A DNA stretch of 64,000 nucleotides from Phocoena phocoena (GCF_963924675.1 NC_089236.1:31395319-31459318), one strand, 5' to 3'. Numbered from the stretch's first letter, positions 1 through 12,947 are shown. Notes: generated from the letters alone by a model not told the origin. Translations and numbers: made by a program.

Positions 1-540
1 CAATAGATGAATGGTTAAAGAAGATGTGATATATACAAACACACACATGCACACACACACACACACACACAATGGAATGCTGCTCAGCCATAAAAAAGAA
101 TGAAATGGTGCCATTTGCAGCAACATAGATGGACGTAGAGATGATCACACTAAGCAAAGTAGGTCAGAAAGAGAAAGACAAATACCATATGATGATATAC
201 GTGGAATCTAAAATATGACACAAATGAACTAATCTACAAAACAGAAAACAGACTCACAGACATAGAGAACAGATTTGTGGCTGCCAAAGGGAAGGAGCGG
301 TGGGGAAGGGATAAAGTGGGAGTTTGGGATTAACAGATGCAAGCTAGTATATATAGGATGGATAAGCAACAAGGTCCTACTGTATAGCACAGGTAACTGG
401 ATTCAATGTCCTGTGATAAACCTTAATGGAAAAGAATATGAAAAAAAATGTATGCATGTGTATAACTGAATCACTTTGCTGTACACAGAAATTAACACAT
501 TATAAATCAACTATACTTCTATAAAATATATAAAAAAGAA
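1..540 (+). mobile_element. L1 3' end (ORF2 tail and 3' UTR), cut by the window edge
   Basis: The stretch reads as the last part of a mammalian L1 in sense orientation. It has the ORF2-tail block around 72-200 (TGGAATGCTGCTCAGCCATA, then a TAGATGGACGTAGAGATGAT block) and the ungulate L1 3' UTR block with TACTGTATAGCACAGG near 378. It ends in an A-rich tail near 515-540. An (AC)n tract at 38-70 interrupts the coding part. The 5' side lies outside the window, so length and TSD cannot be judged. The frames are not usable as protein. Confidence 0.85.
38..70. repeat. (AC)n microsatellite inside the L1 end
   Basis: Dinucleotide tract broken once by ATGC near 46-49. It lies within the L1 ORF2 tail and probably expanded after insertion. 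Confidence 0.9.
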
Positions 541-829
541 ACTAATATGAAAGCCACAATAAAGAATTTACCAACCAAAACAAGAAGCTTTGTTACTACA
601 ATTCTCCATTTCTTATGAGAGCTGTGGAATTGGTTGTTTATAAATTGCTTAACTTCATCAATTTACAAGCCATCACAGTTAAGTATTGTGAGCTATACAA
701 TATTAAAGGAAAAGGATGGTTTGCAAGACACATTTTTCCTTTTTTCATAACTAATAATATTGGCTGCAATATATTAATTACTTCTGATGTTTTAGGTATT
801 ATTCTCTATATATTTCATATAGTCTTCAT
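541..829. other. Unassigned AT-rich stretch
   Basis: No recognised repeat or gene. A 75-codon frame at 615-842 has no family signature and is typical of chance frames in AT-rich DNA. Confidence 0.5.
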
Positions 830-1012
830 AACAAAATTGTGAGGTGACATTATCTCCATTATACAGATTGGGAAAGTAAGGCATTGAAGGAGTTAAATTA
901 CTTGCCTCAGTTCACACAGTTTTAAGTGGCTAGAGTACAATTCAAAAGGGTATCTAGATCTGTCTAGGTTTCCAACTACCATACTCTAACAGGGCTTTGT
1001 TCTGAATACCTG
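830..1012 (+). repeat. MIR SINE, sense
   Basis: The order of blocks is that of a MIR: an ATTATCTCCATTATACAGAT block, then a GGGAAAGTAAGGCATTGA block, then TTACTTGCCTCAGTTCACAC, then the diverged 3' half. This is an ancient mammalian SINE, tRNA-derived, with an L2-like tail. High divergence fits its age. Confidence 0.75.
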
Positions 1013-3838
1013 TCTCATTTTTTACTCTGGCGAGAAAGTCAAACAAAGTAGAAACCTCAAGAGCTAGCTCTAGAGATGTACTAGGTTTCTTTTTTCTTTG
1101 ATACACACCTTGATCATTGTTACTCCTACTACATGGGGTATCTTTTAAAACTATGGTATTTTAAACCATTCTTAAAATGAAGAAAAACGATAACTAGAAA
1201 TAAAGAAGCTCAAACCTTCACTTATACCACCAAAGCTCCACTTTCCTCTCTTGTCATAATTGTATGATTCTTGTAGCCTCAATTTAAACTTGAGGTTTTC
1301 CAAAGTGCTTTATAGAGAGAAAGGAAGGTGAGGGTAATTCTTCTTTGACAATTTTCAGCCCAAGCTAAGAGAATAAAATCTCCTAGAGAGTAAAGCCCAA
1401 GTCTGTGGAGATCAGTTACCTGTGTCCTTCTTGAAACCCCCACACCATTGAGAGTTTGTGCCAATATCACCTACTCACGTGGGAGTTTGTGTCAAGGAAT
1501 AAGGATCATGTTGTTAGCATACTTTGTGTAAATGAATAACAATGGCACTTAATTGTATGCTGGAAAGGATTTCAAACCTTATATTATGTTTATGATAATG
1601 ATGAAGTTGTACAATATTCATCTTGACATTGTTAGTTCTAATAGTTACATAGAAAAGCCACCAAATGGTATATTTAATTTAGACTATAATAGTTATGAAT
1701 AATTTTAAATTGACATCCTAGAAATTCTGGATCCTCCTTTCTTGAAACATAGTGAACACAAATGCAATGGTAGCATAGATTCCCAACTCAGTGCTTTAAC
1801 CCTAACCTGTATGTAACACCTGTGTCCAGCAATCATTTATCTCCTAGCTGTGACTGGCAGAATACTTGCCAATTAGTGTCAATCGTAGAGGTAGACTGAG
1901 AATGTGGGCATCTGACCAGGAAGAAAAGTACCGACATCAACACATTTTGTATGAAAATAAAAGCAACACAAAAGTTGTCACAAACAAGTTTATACAAAAC
2001 ACAGTCTCATAATATTCCCTGGTCTCCAAAAAATTCAGACTCCATCAATTAATTTCATCAAAACAAAAGTAAGGTATGATCACATGATATCCTGTAAATT
2101 TATTATATAATCTATAATATAGATCTCATTCATATTTTTTGCCATTTCCTAAATTATCTCATGCTTCTTAATAACTGCTACCTAGAGAAAAATCAGCAAA
2201 ATTTTTTTGATTGTATTTTTTTGACTGTACATCTTTTGACTGTATTTTTCCATATTGTCTTCTTGATATGGTATGAAAATTACATGGCAGATTTTAAATG
2301 GGTATATGGGAAGAAAACCCTTCTACACTTGATCTGAAGGAAGGTAATCCTTTTCCAAGAGACATGCGGGTAATTTATAGTTAAGCATTTTCTGTTGATC
2401 TCTGTACCTCTATATAACTTTTTCTACCAGGAGTTAATTTGATTAAGTGCATACCAAGAGGGAATCCAAGCAAAAAGAAGGGTTTTCTTTGGGCAGACAG
2501 CCCAGAAACTTTTTTTTTTTTAATGATTGAGCCACTAGTGATACACATAATTGACTTAAAATGAAGTAGGTTCTGAAAGCACTTGATAATCTCAAATGGA
2601 GATCATGGACCATGGGTAGACTTGTGCATTTTTACCATTTTTATATCCAGAAAATCCTCATTTTATAAAATTTAACGAAAATTCTGCTTTTCTCAGCATG
2701 AAGGAGGACAAACAAAACATTGAATCATGGGATTTTCTGAACATATTCTTTTAAATATCTGAGATTATTTCAATGCCAGCATATTGTTAAATACATTATC
2801 TTTGTCTTATAAGCTCAAAGCACAGACATCTTGAAATAAACATAATTCTAAATGTGAAAGCAATTCTTACCCTGCTTCTTCTTACTACTGGGGTTTCTCA
2901 AGTACACACACCTATTTATCAGAAGTACTTGGTTTTACTTGAAACATATTCTATTTTCTAAGTCATTTTTCAATATTTTTCAATATTATTTTCTATGTTT
3001 TTTCTTACCAATTTATATATAACTTAATTGAACACCAAATATACAATTATATAGAGAAAATATTGGATGAAAATAGTAAGTTCTAAATAATACTAAATAT
3101 ATAAATTAAGGAAAATTTTAATAATAACTGATGCTATATTTTAGTTTAATACCTTTAAATGTGATTTTTAAAGATGAGAGCTAAGACAGTTAAACAAATG
3201 TGCTACCATGTGCTGATATGTGTTGAAGCCTTAATGTCAGTTAAATATAATTTTGATATTTATTTTTTTAGTCTTGGGAGACTGGGAATAAGGCTAAAAA
3301 TGCATGGTATTTATTTAAGAGATAAGATAAGGTTTTGTAAAGCCATCTTAGTACTTCAAAGAAAATCAAGATTCTTTCTTAAAATGAACCTCAGTCAGTA
3401 TACTCTTGGGTCTGAGTATACCAGAGACTTATTTACAATGTGTGAAAATAGTTAGGGAGACCTTAGAAGGTTAAGCATAGTGAAAATCTTTGGAAATCTT
3501 GTACTAAGCCAGTTAAAGCTGCATTACTAAAGAAAGAATGCTTAGACCATAACAGTCAAACCAGGGAATAAAAATCCAATCAGTTATTTTAACAAGAAAA
3601 AAGGATGTTGATATTGTTATTTTTTTACCCGATTATATTAATATGATTGTGGATGGAGCTGTTTGGTGCACTAGGGCAGGCAGAGCACTCTTCCCCTCCA
3701 GTTGAAGAGCTCTGGTAAATCTGTTTGGTCCTAAGGTATTTAATGTGATTCTTCAACCTCAGGGGACTGGAACCTCAGGCTACTGCAGGATGAAGTTTTA
3801 TCTCTATAATTAATGAATAATCTACAATACAGCTATTA
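1013..3838. other. Unassigned single-copy-like region
   Basis: About 2.8 kb of AT-rich DNA in which I recognise no gene and no confident repeat. A T-run lies at 2510-2521. The 93-codon frame at 3174-3455 matches no family I know. Highly decayed ancient repeats could be present but are not visible by eye. Confidence 0.5.
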
Positions 3839-3970
3839 GTACCTTCATCTTGAGATAAGCATCAGAGACCCAGGGAGTTAAAGTATCTTATTTTGGCACA
3901 CTTAGAAAATTGTAGATCCAGGACTAGAACCCATTTCAGTATAATTTAAAAAGTCTTTGTTTTCTACTGT
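3839..3970 (+). repeat. MIR SINE fragment, sense
   Basis: Contains the MIR order: a diverged GAGACCCAGGGAGTTAAAGT block, then a degraded ACACTTAGAAA (the usual CACACAGCTA box), then GATCCAGGACTAGAACCCA. The 5' part is missing or too decayed to place. Confidence 0.65.
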
Positions 3971-4660
3971 AATATATAGCATGATCAAAAAGTCATTCTT
4001 TAATAATACTTTTAGGCAGTAACTTCCATGTGGGAGACACAATTCTAATCAATGAATATGATTCAGTAAAGAATGTCCCATTTTCATGAAACTCACTTTT
4101 TTTTTTCTCTTACACTGATTGATGTCCACAGTGTTAGTAACTTCACTAACACATTTCTGTCAGGTTCTGCAATATACTATTGCTTACACTGACCAGTTGT
4201 CTTCCAGGCTTACATAGGTAAATGGCTATTCTTTTTTAAAAAATTAGTTTCACAGAGTGTGATAGTCATACTCAGCTAGTCACATATCTTCACAAGATAT
4301 TGAAAGATGTGTGGATTCGTGGTGGAGAAAATTCTATTTGCATCCTTTGCCACATCCTTCCACAAATATTCTGATGTATGTCTAATGGCAATACGTTTTG
4401 TTGTCTTATACTTGAGACTAATTACTGTAGAAAAACACTGCTACTAGTAGGAGAGTGCCATAGCCCTGGGATACATCAGGGAAGAGAACAATAAGAGCAT
4501 TGCCAGTTGAAATAGCTTACTTCAGAACACTGAATCTTAAGTCTCTACAAGTCTACTTGGATTTGCTTTCTCTGCCTGGTTCAAGTTATAAACTATCAAG
4601 GAAGCACTATATTTCCAGCAAGGCAAACCAAGTTTTGAGAATAAATCCAGGTAATATTAA
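3971..4660. other. Unassigned region
   Basis: No assignable gene or repeat. Overlapping short frames at 4500-4817 on both strands look like chance. Confidence 0.5.
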
Positions 4661-4700
4661 ATCTCAGATACCAACCATATATCTCAGATACCAACCATAT
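4661..4700. repeat. Perfect 20 bp tandem duplication, two copies
   Basis: The unit ATCTCAGATACCAACCATAT occurs at 4661-4680 and again directly at 4681-4700 without mismatch. It is a recent small tandem duplication, probably replication slippage. Confidence 0.97.
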
Positions 4701-4809
4701 ATTTCTATCATCTGATCTTAATTTTTCCATGCAAATCTCTCTATGATTAGGAAGATCTAAAATTTTGCCAGTACATTTAGTATGAGACACCATAGAGAAG
4801 CAAGAATTC

Positions 4810-5405
4810 TCATACACTCTAAGTGGGAGTGTATTTGGTATTCACTCTAATGAAATGTCAATGCCTACCAAAATTTCAAATATGTATACATTTTCAACCA
4901 ACAATTTCATTTCTAGGTATTTATCCTACAGATATACTCACACACAAGCAAAATCATTTATGTACAATTTTACTGATAATACAGTGTTTGTTGAAGCCAA
5001 GGAATTTTAACAGTCTAGAAATCCAAAAATAGACCACTAATTTTATACACACACATATTCACCTATCAACATAACAGAATATTATGAAGTCATAAAAATT
5101 GAGAAAGCTCTTTATGTGTAGAAAATTCCCAAGGTATATTTTTTAGTGAACTACAACAACAACAAAAAGAACAGAATATACAGTAGGATGTTCGAAGTAC
5201 TTTATTACATAGTAAAATAGGTAAAAATATCTTGATACACATTTACTCATATATGAATGCAAAGAATCTGCAGTAAATCAACAACAATGTTAAATATGGG
5301 AAAGGCAAGGTATATGAGGACAAGAAGAGAGAATTTTAACTTATATGCCTATTTATAATTTCAGTTATTAAACCATATGTTTGTACAATCTAATAAAAAT
5401 ATTAA
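4810..5405 (+). mobile_element. Ancient L1M/HAL1-type 3' end, sense
   Basis: The landmarks are those of an old L1 ORF2 tail. TTTCTAGGTATTTATCCTACAGATATACTC near 4910 encodes the LGIYPTD-like motif. A block follows near 5080 for the tail of the frame, then a diverged 3' UTR ending near 5400. It is heavily decayed and no frame persists. The subfamily is uncertain. Confidence 0.65.
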
Positions 5406-5698
5406 TATAAAAATACATAAACTTACAAAACAATAAAATTATAAACACGTCTTGTTCTCAAGTGTTATAGTTCTGTTTTTTTTTTTTTAATTTGGCCAAT
5501 GGGAGACAGTGAAATCAATATTACAGGATATCATGTGATCATCTATTTTCTGTCATAAATACTAAGTTGCATCTACAATTATATTATAGTGATAAGTGTG
5601 ATTGTTAGTTGTCCAGTTCATTATACTTTCTAAAGATTAATGTTGCAACTGCCATTGAGTGGTATTTTGGAATGAAACTGAGAGGTCATTACAATAAT
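5406..5698. other. Unassigned AT-rich stretch
   Basis: A T-run at 5477-5488 is the only visible structure. No gene seen. Confidence 0.45.
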
Positions 5699-5857
5699 TG
5701 GACTTTTAATTTTATTTTTTCCCATTCTTTTTCAAATTATTTTCCCATTTAGCTTATTACAGAATATTGAGCAGAATTCCCTGTGCTATACAGTAGATCC
5801 TTTTTGGTTATCTATTTTAAATATAGCAGTGTGTACATGTCAATCCCAAACTGGACT
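5699..5857 (-). mobile_element. 5'-truncated ungulate-type L1 3' UTR fragment, antisense
   Basis: Carries the antisense L1 3' UTR boxes TTATTACAGAATATTGAGCA and GTGCTATACAGTAGATCC, then the upstream box TGTACATGTCAATCCCAAA. The hexamer TGGACT occurs at 5699-5704 and 5852-5857 and may be the remains of a TSD. The insertion is about 150 bp. Confidence 0.7.
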
Positions 5858-7229
5858 GATATTATATCAAATTTGCATCATAGATTCATCTCAAAATAAA
5901 ATATAAAAGTTGGGTTTTTCAATGTTATTGTGGTTTCTTAAATAATTCTAAATTAGGTTGAGTTTCACTAAAATAGTTTATCTTAAAATTTATAGTTTTA
6001 TTAGCCAAGGAATTGTTTTTTTTAGAAAAATCTCGCACACTAGTATATAAACTATAGAGACATAAACTATAAAATTAAAGGTACAGAGTACTGTATTTAG
6101 AATGCAAGTAGTCAAAAGCCATATATGCTTCATATATTTTACAATTTATAGCACAAGAGCTTGGTTTCATGGAACAATAATACAATGAATTTCAGGTTCT
6201 AATTTGTGGGTATAAAAAGCATCACTTCTGATAAAAACACATGACTTAAGTGTCTCTGAAAACTAGTTCCACAGATTTCCAGTGCTTTTCAGAACATGGG
6301 AACTGATTGTAATTAATCAGGGAAAAGCCCTTCTCTAATAAGGCTCTGTCTGGTCCAACTGCTGAACATGACAGTCTTGAGAATTACATCGCCAAATGGT
6401 CTTCTAGAGATGGAAGGCTGAAAGATTGGCTGAATTAAATAGCTCACTCAGATGACCTTAGAAATGGACATTTTGTCTGAAGGTGAAGAAAATTTCATGC
6501 ATTACTGATTTTTCATACTATATATGTATTTTGAAAGAAAAATGTTATAGGACGTTTCTCTTATCCTGAACACTTCCAGGTATCATTATCTTGTCTAAAT
6601 GCTGCAATCACTCAGGTGTGCATCCATCCCTTCACTCCTGATTACGGATAACATTTGTAGCATGAGGATGAGGGAGGGAGTCGAGAGCCTGAACATTGAA
6701 AAAAGTCATCAAGAATCATAAGAGAAGAGAAGCTCACTTTTATGATTTTGCCACCACCCAGTCAAGTGCCAGCTGCAGACATTTATTATTATTGCATATG
6801 GGCTTCTAAGACAAGTGAGTCATTTCTCAGAGTGGGTTAGCCTCCAACATAATTAATAGCCAGAAGATATTGTAGATAGATTTTTTTTCAACTCAACAGC
6901 AAAAGTTCTTTAAATTTATCCATTGAGTTACGTACAACCCAATCATCACACAAACAAAAGACAGTTCTGATTGTACAGAGATACATAACCACTCTCACCA
7001 AAGGGGACAGTCCTCCATTAAAAAAATATTATACATGCTTATATTTACTTAGAAAGAACTTTTGTCAATCATATGAAGGCATATATTTAGGAAAATCTCA
7101 GTACGGTGGTTTAGATAAACCTTATCTTTAGCATTATGTTCATCCACCAATAAAGCCATACTGATTAAATAAATGTTTTGATATATCAAAAATAAGAGTT
7201 TAATGGACTATTGTGTTTTTATCTATTTA
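5858..7229. other. Unassigned region
   Basis: About 1.4 kb with no recognisable coding or repeat signature. Base composition is less skewed around 6240-6850, but there is no open frame of note there. Confidence 0.5.
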
Positions 7230-7237
7230 AAAACAAA

Positions 7238-7300
<63 letters not shown>
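7230..7300. repeat. Compound microsatellite (AC)n(AT)n
   Basis: An (AC)n block runs into an (AT)n block with no spacer. The (AC) part is of the Z-DNA-prone kind and the (AT) part is self-complementary. Confidence 0.95.
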
Positions 7301-7301
<1 letters not shown>

Positions 7302-7414
7302 CTTAGAAAATACCAATAAGCAAAAAAAGAGAATAATATCACCCATAATTTCAGTACTCACATAACCACTGTTGGGAATATTGATGTATACCCTCTATTT
7401 GTATTTTCTTGTGT

Positions 7415-7459
<45 letters not shown>

Positions 7460-7468
7460 TATATATAT
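7415..7468. repeat. (AT)n microsatellite with short ACAC interruption
   Basis: (AT)n from about 7415 to 7449, then ACACAC, then more (AT)n to 7468. It lies about 115 bp from the preceding compound tract. Confidence 0.93.
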
Positions 7469-7650
7469 GCATACAAACATATATATGCAGATGCATACAC
7501 TCAGCCTCACCTGATTGAACTTTTGTCCACATTTGCTAATAAATAACCCTATGGTAAAAATCATTTAAGCTAAACTATTGTGTAATCCCATGATTATTTC
7601 ATGAGGAGATATTCTGAGACACATAATAATATAATTTAAGACTATTAATA

Positions 7651-8047
7651 TGCATTACCTAGTTTTTTATTAAATTTTATTTATTTATTTTTGTCTGTGT
7701 TGGGTCTTCATTGCTGCGCACAGGCTTTCTCTAGTTGCAGTGAGTGGGGGTTGCTCTTCATTGCAGTGTGCGGGCCTCTCATTGCAGTGGCTTCTCTTGT
7801 GGAGCATGGGCTCTAGGCACACGGGCTTCAGTAGTTGTGGCACGTGGGCTCAGTAGTTGTGGCACACGGGTTCAGTAGTTGTGGCTCACAGGCTTTAGAG
7901 CGTAGGCTCAGTAGTTGTGGCGCATGGGCTTAGGTGCTCTGCGGCATGTGGGATCTTCCCAGATCAGGGCTCGAACCCATGTCCCCTGCATTGGTAGGTG
8001 GATTCTTAACCACTGCACCACCAGGGAAGTCCTGCATTACCTAGTTT
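7651..8047 (-). mobile_element. CHR-type tRNA-Glu-like SINE (long form), antisense, with 15 bp TSD
   Basis: A 15 bp perfect TSD, TGCATTACCTAGTTT, lies at 7651-7665 and 8033-8047. On the minus strand the head starts GGACTTCCCTGGTGGTGCAG and has a tRNA-like B box (GGTTCGAGCC-like, at about 7965-7980 on plus). The 3' body carries four spaced copies of CAGTAGTTGTGGC on the plus strand, and the A-rich tail is TTTATTTATTT at about 7675-7690. This is the long CHR layout known from cetartiodactyls. The perfect TSD suggests a fairly young copy. Confidence 0.9.
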
Positions 8048-8499
8048 ATCTCCCAAAATTTGTACCAGTTTATACTCCCAATAATATTGTCAGCTAACAT
8101 TTACTTCCATAAACCTTGAAAATAGATGTCTTGCTGAAAATCTCATACAAAGTATATGTTTAAAATTACATTATATTGTAGTCTAAATGTGCATTTGTTT
8201 TATTATAAAAAATGACAGTTTATAATTATATCCCCTGTTATTTTTTGGATAATTGTTTATTTTGGATATTTTGCATATTTTAGTGGTTCCAATTATCATT
8301 TTATTTGTAAGAACACTAACATTAAAGTTACATTTTTTTTTCATTTTTATTGAATAATTTTTATCACTTGTCTTAAAACAAGATTTTTCTTAAATTTCCT
8401 AATATGTGCAAAGTTTTTATGTTAATCTAGTAAATTTTAACAATCTTGAAACAACCAAATTGAAGAAAATGCCAATAGACAAAATTGGTACAATTTGAA
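8048..8499. other. Unassigned AT-rich stretch
   Basis: No gene or clear repeat. It may include the upstream part of the decayed L1M that starts near 8500. Confidence 0.4.
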
Positions 8500-8801
8500 C
8501 ATCAGGATAATTAGGTAATGTATTATGACCCACAGTATAAAATAAGTATCCATGAGTCTAACCTGATATAAATAATTGAATAAGTTAATAAATGAAGAAA
8601 ATATATAGCTTTTTCTTACAGTATAATTTCCAATTAATAAACGTAGAAAGCATAATTGAAACAGAAAATTACCATTTGGAGAATAAAACAGTAAAACTTG
8701 TTCCGTACAAGAATCATCTATGGATACTAAAATTAATACAAAATAGTATGAAGAGAAAAAATGTTTTTCAATGTTTCAAAGTACCTCCCCACAAGATGCT
8801 T
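8500..8801 (+). mobile_element. Ancient L1M 3' end, left piece of a split element
   Basis: It reads as part of an old L1M 3' UTR (GTATCCATGAGTCTAACCTG near 8548, AATTTCCAATTAATAAACGT near 8625). It stops at the TSD of the antisense L1 and resumes at 16209. The two pieces join into one element once the L1 and one TSD copy are removed. The assignment rests on remembered consensus order, so the subfamily is left open. Confidence 0.55.
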
Positions 8802-9155
8802 TTTTATTTTTTTTTTAAACATCCTTATTGGAGTATAATTGCTTTACAATGTTGTGTTAGTTGCTGCTGTATAACAAAGTGATTGAGCTATATGTGTACA
8901 TATATTCCCATATTTCCTCCATTTTGTGTCTCCCTCCCACCCTCCCTATCCCACCCCTTTAGGTGGACACAAAGAACCGAGCTGATCTTCCTGTGTGATG
9001 GAGCTTCTTCCCACTAGCTATCTATTTTATATTTGGTAGTGTGTATATGTCCATGCCACTCTCTCACTTCATCCCAGCTTACCCTTCCCCAACTCCATGT
9101 CTTCAAGTCCATTCTCTACATCTGTGTCTTTATTCCTGTCCTGCTCCTGAGTTCT

Positions 9156-12100
9156 TCAGAACCAATTTTTTTCTTTTCTTTTTTTTTTTAGGTTCCATAT
9201 ATATATATGTGTTAGCATACAGTGTTTGTTTTTCTCTTTCTCACTTACTTCACTAGGTATGACAGTATATAGGTCCATCCACCTCAAAGCAATTAATTCA
9301 ATTTTGTTTCTTTTTATGGCTAAGTAATATTCTATTGTATATATGTGCCACATCTTCATCTATTCATCTGTCAATGGATGCTTAGGTTGCTTCCATGTCC
9401 TGGCTGTTGTAAATATTGCTCTAGTGAGCATTTAGGTGCATGACTCTTTGTGAATTATGGTTTTCTCTGAGTATATGCCCAGTAGTGGGATTGCTGGGTT
9501 GTATGGTGGTTCTATTTTTAGTTTTATAAGGAATCTCCATACTGTTCTCCATAGAAGCTATACCAATTTACATTCCCACCAACAGTGCAAGAGGGGGTCC
9601 TTTTCTCCAAACCCTCTCCAGCATTTATTTTTTGTAGACTTTCTGATGATGGCCATTCTGACTGGTGTGAGGTGATAACTCATTGTAGTTTTGATTTGCA
9701 TTTCTCTAATGATTAGTGATGTTGAGCATCCTTTCATGTGTTTCTTGGCAATCTACATATCTTTTTTGGAGAAATGTCTATTTAGGTTTTTTACACATTT
9801 TTGGATTCAGTTGTTTGTTTTTCTCATACTGAGCTGCATGAGCTGCTTGTATATTTTGGAGATTAATACTTTGCCTGTTGACTCGTTTGCAAATATTTTC
9901 TACCATTCTGAGGGTCGTCTTTTCATCTTGGTTTCATTTGCTGTGCAAGATTTTAAGTTTCATTAGGTCCCATTTTTTATTTTTGTTTTTATTTCCATGT
10001 CTCCAGGAGGTGGGTCAAAAATGATCTTACTCTGATTTATGTCATAGAGAGATCTTCCTATGTTTTCCTCTAAGAGTTTTATAGTGTCTGGACTTACATA
10101 TAGATCTTTAATTCATTTTGAGTTTATTTTTGTGTATGGTGTTACAGAAGGTCCTAATTTTATTTTTTACATGTAGCTGTCCAGTTTCCCCAGCACCACT
10201 TATGGAAGAAGCTGTCTTTTCTCCATTGTATATTCTTGCCTTCTTTATCAAAAATAAGATGACCATATGTGCATGGGTTTATCTCTGGGCTTTCTATCCT
10301 GTTACATTGACCTATATTTCTGTTTTTGTGCCAGTACCATACTGTCTTGATTACTGTAGCCTTATAGTATAGTCTGAAGTTCAGGAGCATGATTCCTCCA
10401 GATCCACTTATTTTTCTCATGATTGCTTTGGCTATTTGGGGTGGCTTGTGTTTCCATATACACGTGAATTTTTTTGTTCTAGTTCTGTGAAAAATGCCAT
10501 TGGTAGTTTGATAGGGACTGCATTGAATCTGTAGATTGTTTTGGGGAATATAGTCATTTTCACAATGCTGATGTTTCCAATCCAAGAACATGGTATATCT
10601 CTCTATCTGTTTGAATCATCTTTAAATTTTTTCATCAGTGTCTTACAGTTTTCTGCATACAGGTCTTTTGTCTCCTTAGGTAGGTTTTTCATAGGTATCT
10701 TATTCTTTGTGCTGCAATGGTAAATGGGAGTGCTTCCTTAATTTTTCTTTCAGAGTTTTCATCGTTAGTGTATAGGAATGCAAGAGATTTCTGCACATTA
10801 ATTTTTTTATCATTCTACTTTACCAAATTCATTCATTAGTTCTAGTAGTTTTCTGACAGCATCTTTAGGATTCTCTGTGTATAATATCATGTCATCTGCA
10901 AATAGTGACAGTTTTTCTTCTTCTTTTTTGATTTGGATTCCTTTTATTCCTTTTTCTTCTCTGATTGTTGTGGCTAAAACTTCCAAAACTATGTTGAATA
11001 ATAGTGATGAGAGTGGACAACCTTGTCTTGTTCCTGATCTTAGTGGAAATGGTTTCAATTTTTCACCATTGACAATGATGTTGGCTACGGGCATCTCATA
11101 TGTGGCCTTTACTATGTTGGGGTAAGTTCCCTCTATGCCTACTTCCAAGAGAGTTTTTAATCACAAATGGGTGTTGAGTAATCTCAAAAGCTTTTTCTGC
11201 ATGTTTTGAGATGATCATATGCTTTTTCTCCTTCAATTTGTTAACATGGGTTATCACATTCATTGATTTGCATATTTTGAAGAATCCTTGCATTCCTGGT
11301 GTAAACCCCACTTGATCATGGTGTATGATCCTTTTAATGTGCTGTTGGATTCTGTTTGCTAGTGTTTTGTTGAAGATTTTTGCATCTATGCTCATCAGTG
11401 ATATTGGCCTGTAATTTTCCTTTTTTGTGACATCTTTGGTTTCGGTATCAGGGTGATGGTAGCCTTGTAGAAATAGTTTGGGAGTGTTCCTCCCTCTGCT
11501 ATATTTTGGAAGAGTTTGAGAAGGATAAGTGTTAGCCGTTCTCTAAATGTTTGATAGAAGTCGGCTGTGAAGCCATGTAGTCCTGGGTTTTTGTTTGAAG
11601 ATTTTTAATCACAGTTTCAATTTCAATGCTTGTGATTGGTCTGTTTATATTTTCTGTTTCTTCCTAGTTCTGTCTCAGAAGGTTGTGCTTTTCTAAGAAT
11701 TTGTCCATTTCTTCCAGGTTGTCCATTTTAATGGCATATTGTTGCTTGTTGTAATCTCTCATGATCATTTGTATTTCTGCAGTGTCAGTTGTTACTTCTC
11801 ATTTTTCATATTTAATTGTATTGATTTGAGTCTTCTCCCTTTTTTCTTGATGGGTCTGGTTAATGGTATATCAATTTTGTTTATCTTCTCAAAGAATCAC
11901 GTTTTAGTTTTATTGATCTTTGCTATCATTTCCTTCATTTCTTTTCCATGTATTTCTTATCTGATCTTTATAATTTCTTTCTTTCTGCTAACATTGAGGA
12001 TTTTTTGTTCTTCTTTCTCTAATTGCTTTAGATGTAAGTTTAGGTTGCTTATTTGAGATGCTTCTTGTTTCTTGATGTAGGATTGTATTGCTATAAACTT

Positions 12101-12947
12101 CCCTCTTACAACTGCTTTTACTGCATCCCATAGGTTTGGGTCATCGTGTTTTCATTGTCATTTGTTTCTAGGTATTTTTTGATATCATCTTTGATTTCTT
12201 CAGTGATCTCTTGGTTATTTACTAGCATATTGTTTAGCCTCCATGTGTTTGTATGTTTTACATATTTTTTCCTCTAATTGATATCTAGTCTCATAGTGTT
12301 GTGGTCGGAAAAGTTACTTGATATGATTCCAATTTGCTTAAATTTACCAAGGCTTGATTTGTGGCCCAAGATACAATCTATCCTGGGAATGTTCCCAGAG
12401 CCCTTGAGAAGAAAGTGTACTCTGTTGTTTTTGGATTGAATGTCATATAAATATCAATTTAGTCCACCTTGTTTAATGTATCATTTAAAGCTTGTCTTTC
12501 CCTATTTATTTTCATTTTGGATGCTCTGTCCATTGCTGAAAGCAGGGTGTCAAAGTCTCCTACTATTATTGTGTTACTGTTGATTTCCCCTTTTATGGGT
12601 GTTAGTATTGGCCTTATGTATTGAGGTGCTCCTATGTTGGGCGCATAACTATTTACATTTGTTATATCTTCTTCTTGGATTGATCCTTTAATCATTATGT
12701 AGTGTCCTTCCTTATCTTTTGTAACAGTCTTTATTTTATACTCCATTTCATCTGATATGAGAATTGCTACTCCAGCTTTCTTTTGATTTCCATTTGCATG
12801 GAATATATTTTTCCATCCCCTCACTCTCAGTCTGTGTGTGTCCCTAGGTCTTAAGTGGGTCTCTTGTAAACAGCATATGCGAGTCTTCTTTTTGTATCCA
12901 TTCAGCCAGTCTATGTCTTTTGGTTGCAGCATTTAATCCATTTACAC
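9156..12947 (-). pseudogene. L1 ORF2 remains (endonuclease and reverse transcriptase), disrupted
   Basis: ORF2 encodes the L1 endonuclease and reverse transcriptase used in target-primed reverse transcription. Pieces appear in order on the minus strand. The endonuclease domain is at 12459-12932, with CLQETHL, NSYAPN and GDFDT motifs. The fingers/palm part lies at 11096-11395. The catalytic palm is at 10810-11148, with an intact FADDM box. The thumb and C-terminal parts lie at 10160-10591 and 9156-9359, with the YTIEYYLAIK motif. The pieces sit in different frames, with stops between them. In the endonuclease the usual GDFNT reads GDFDT (codon at 12549-12551), an Asn-to-Asp change at a conserved active-site position. 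It is not functional. Confidence 0.92.
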
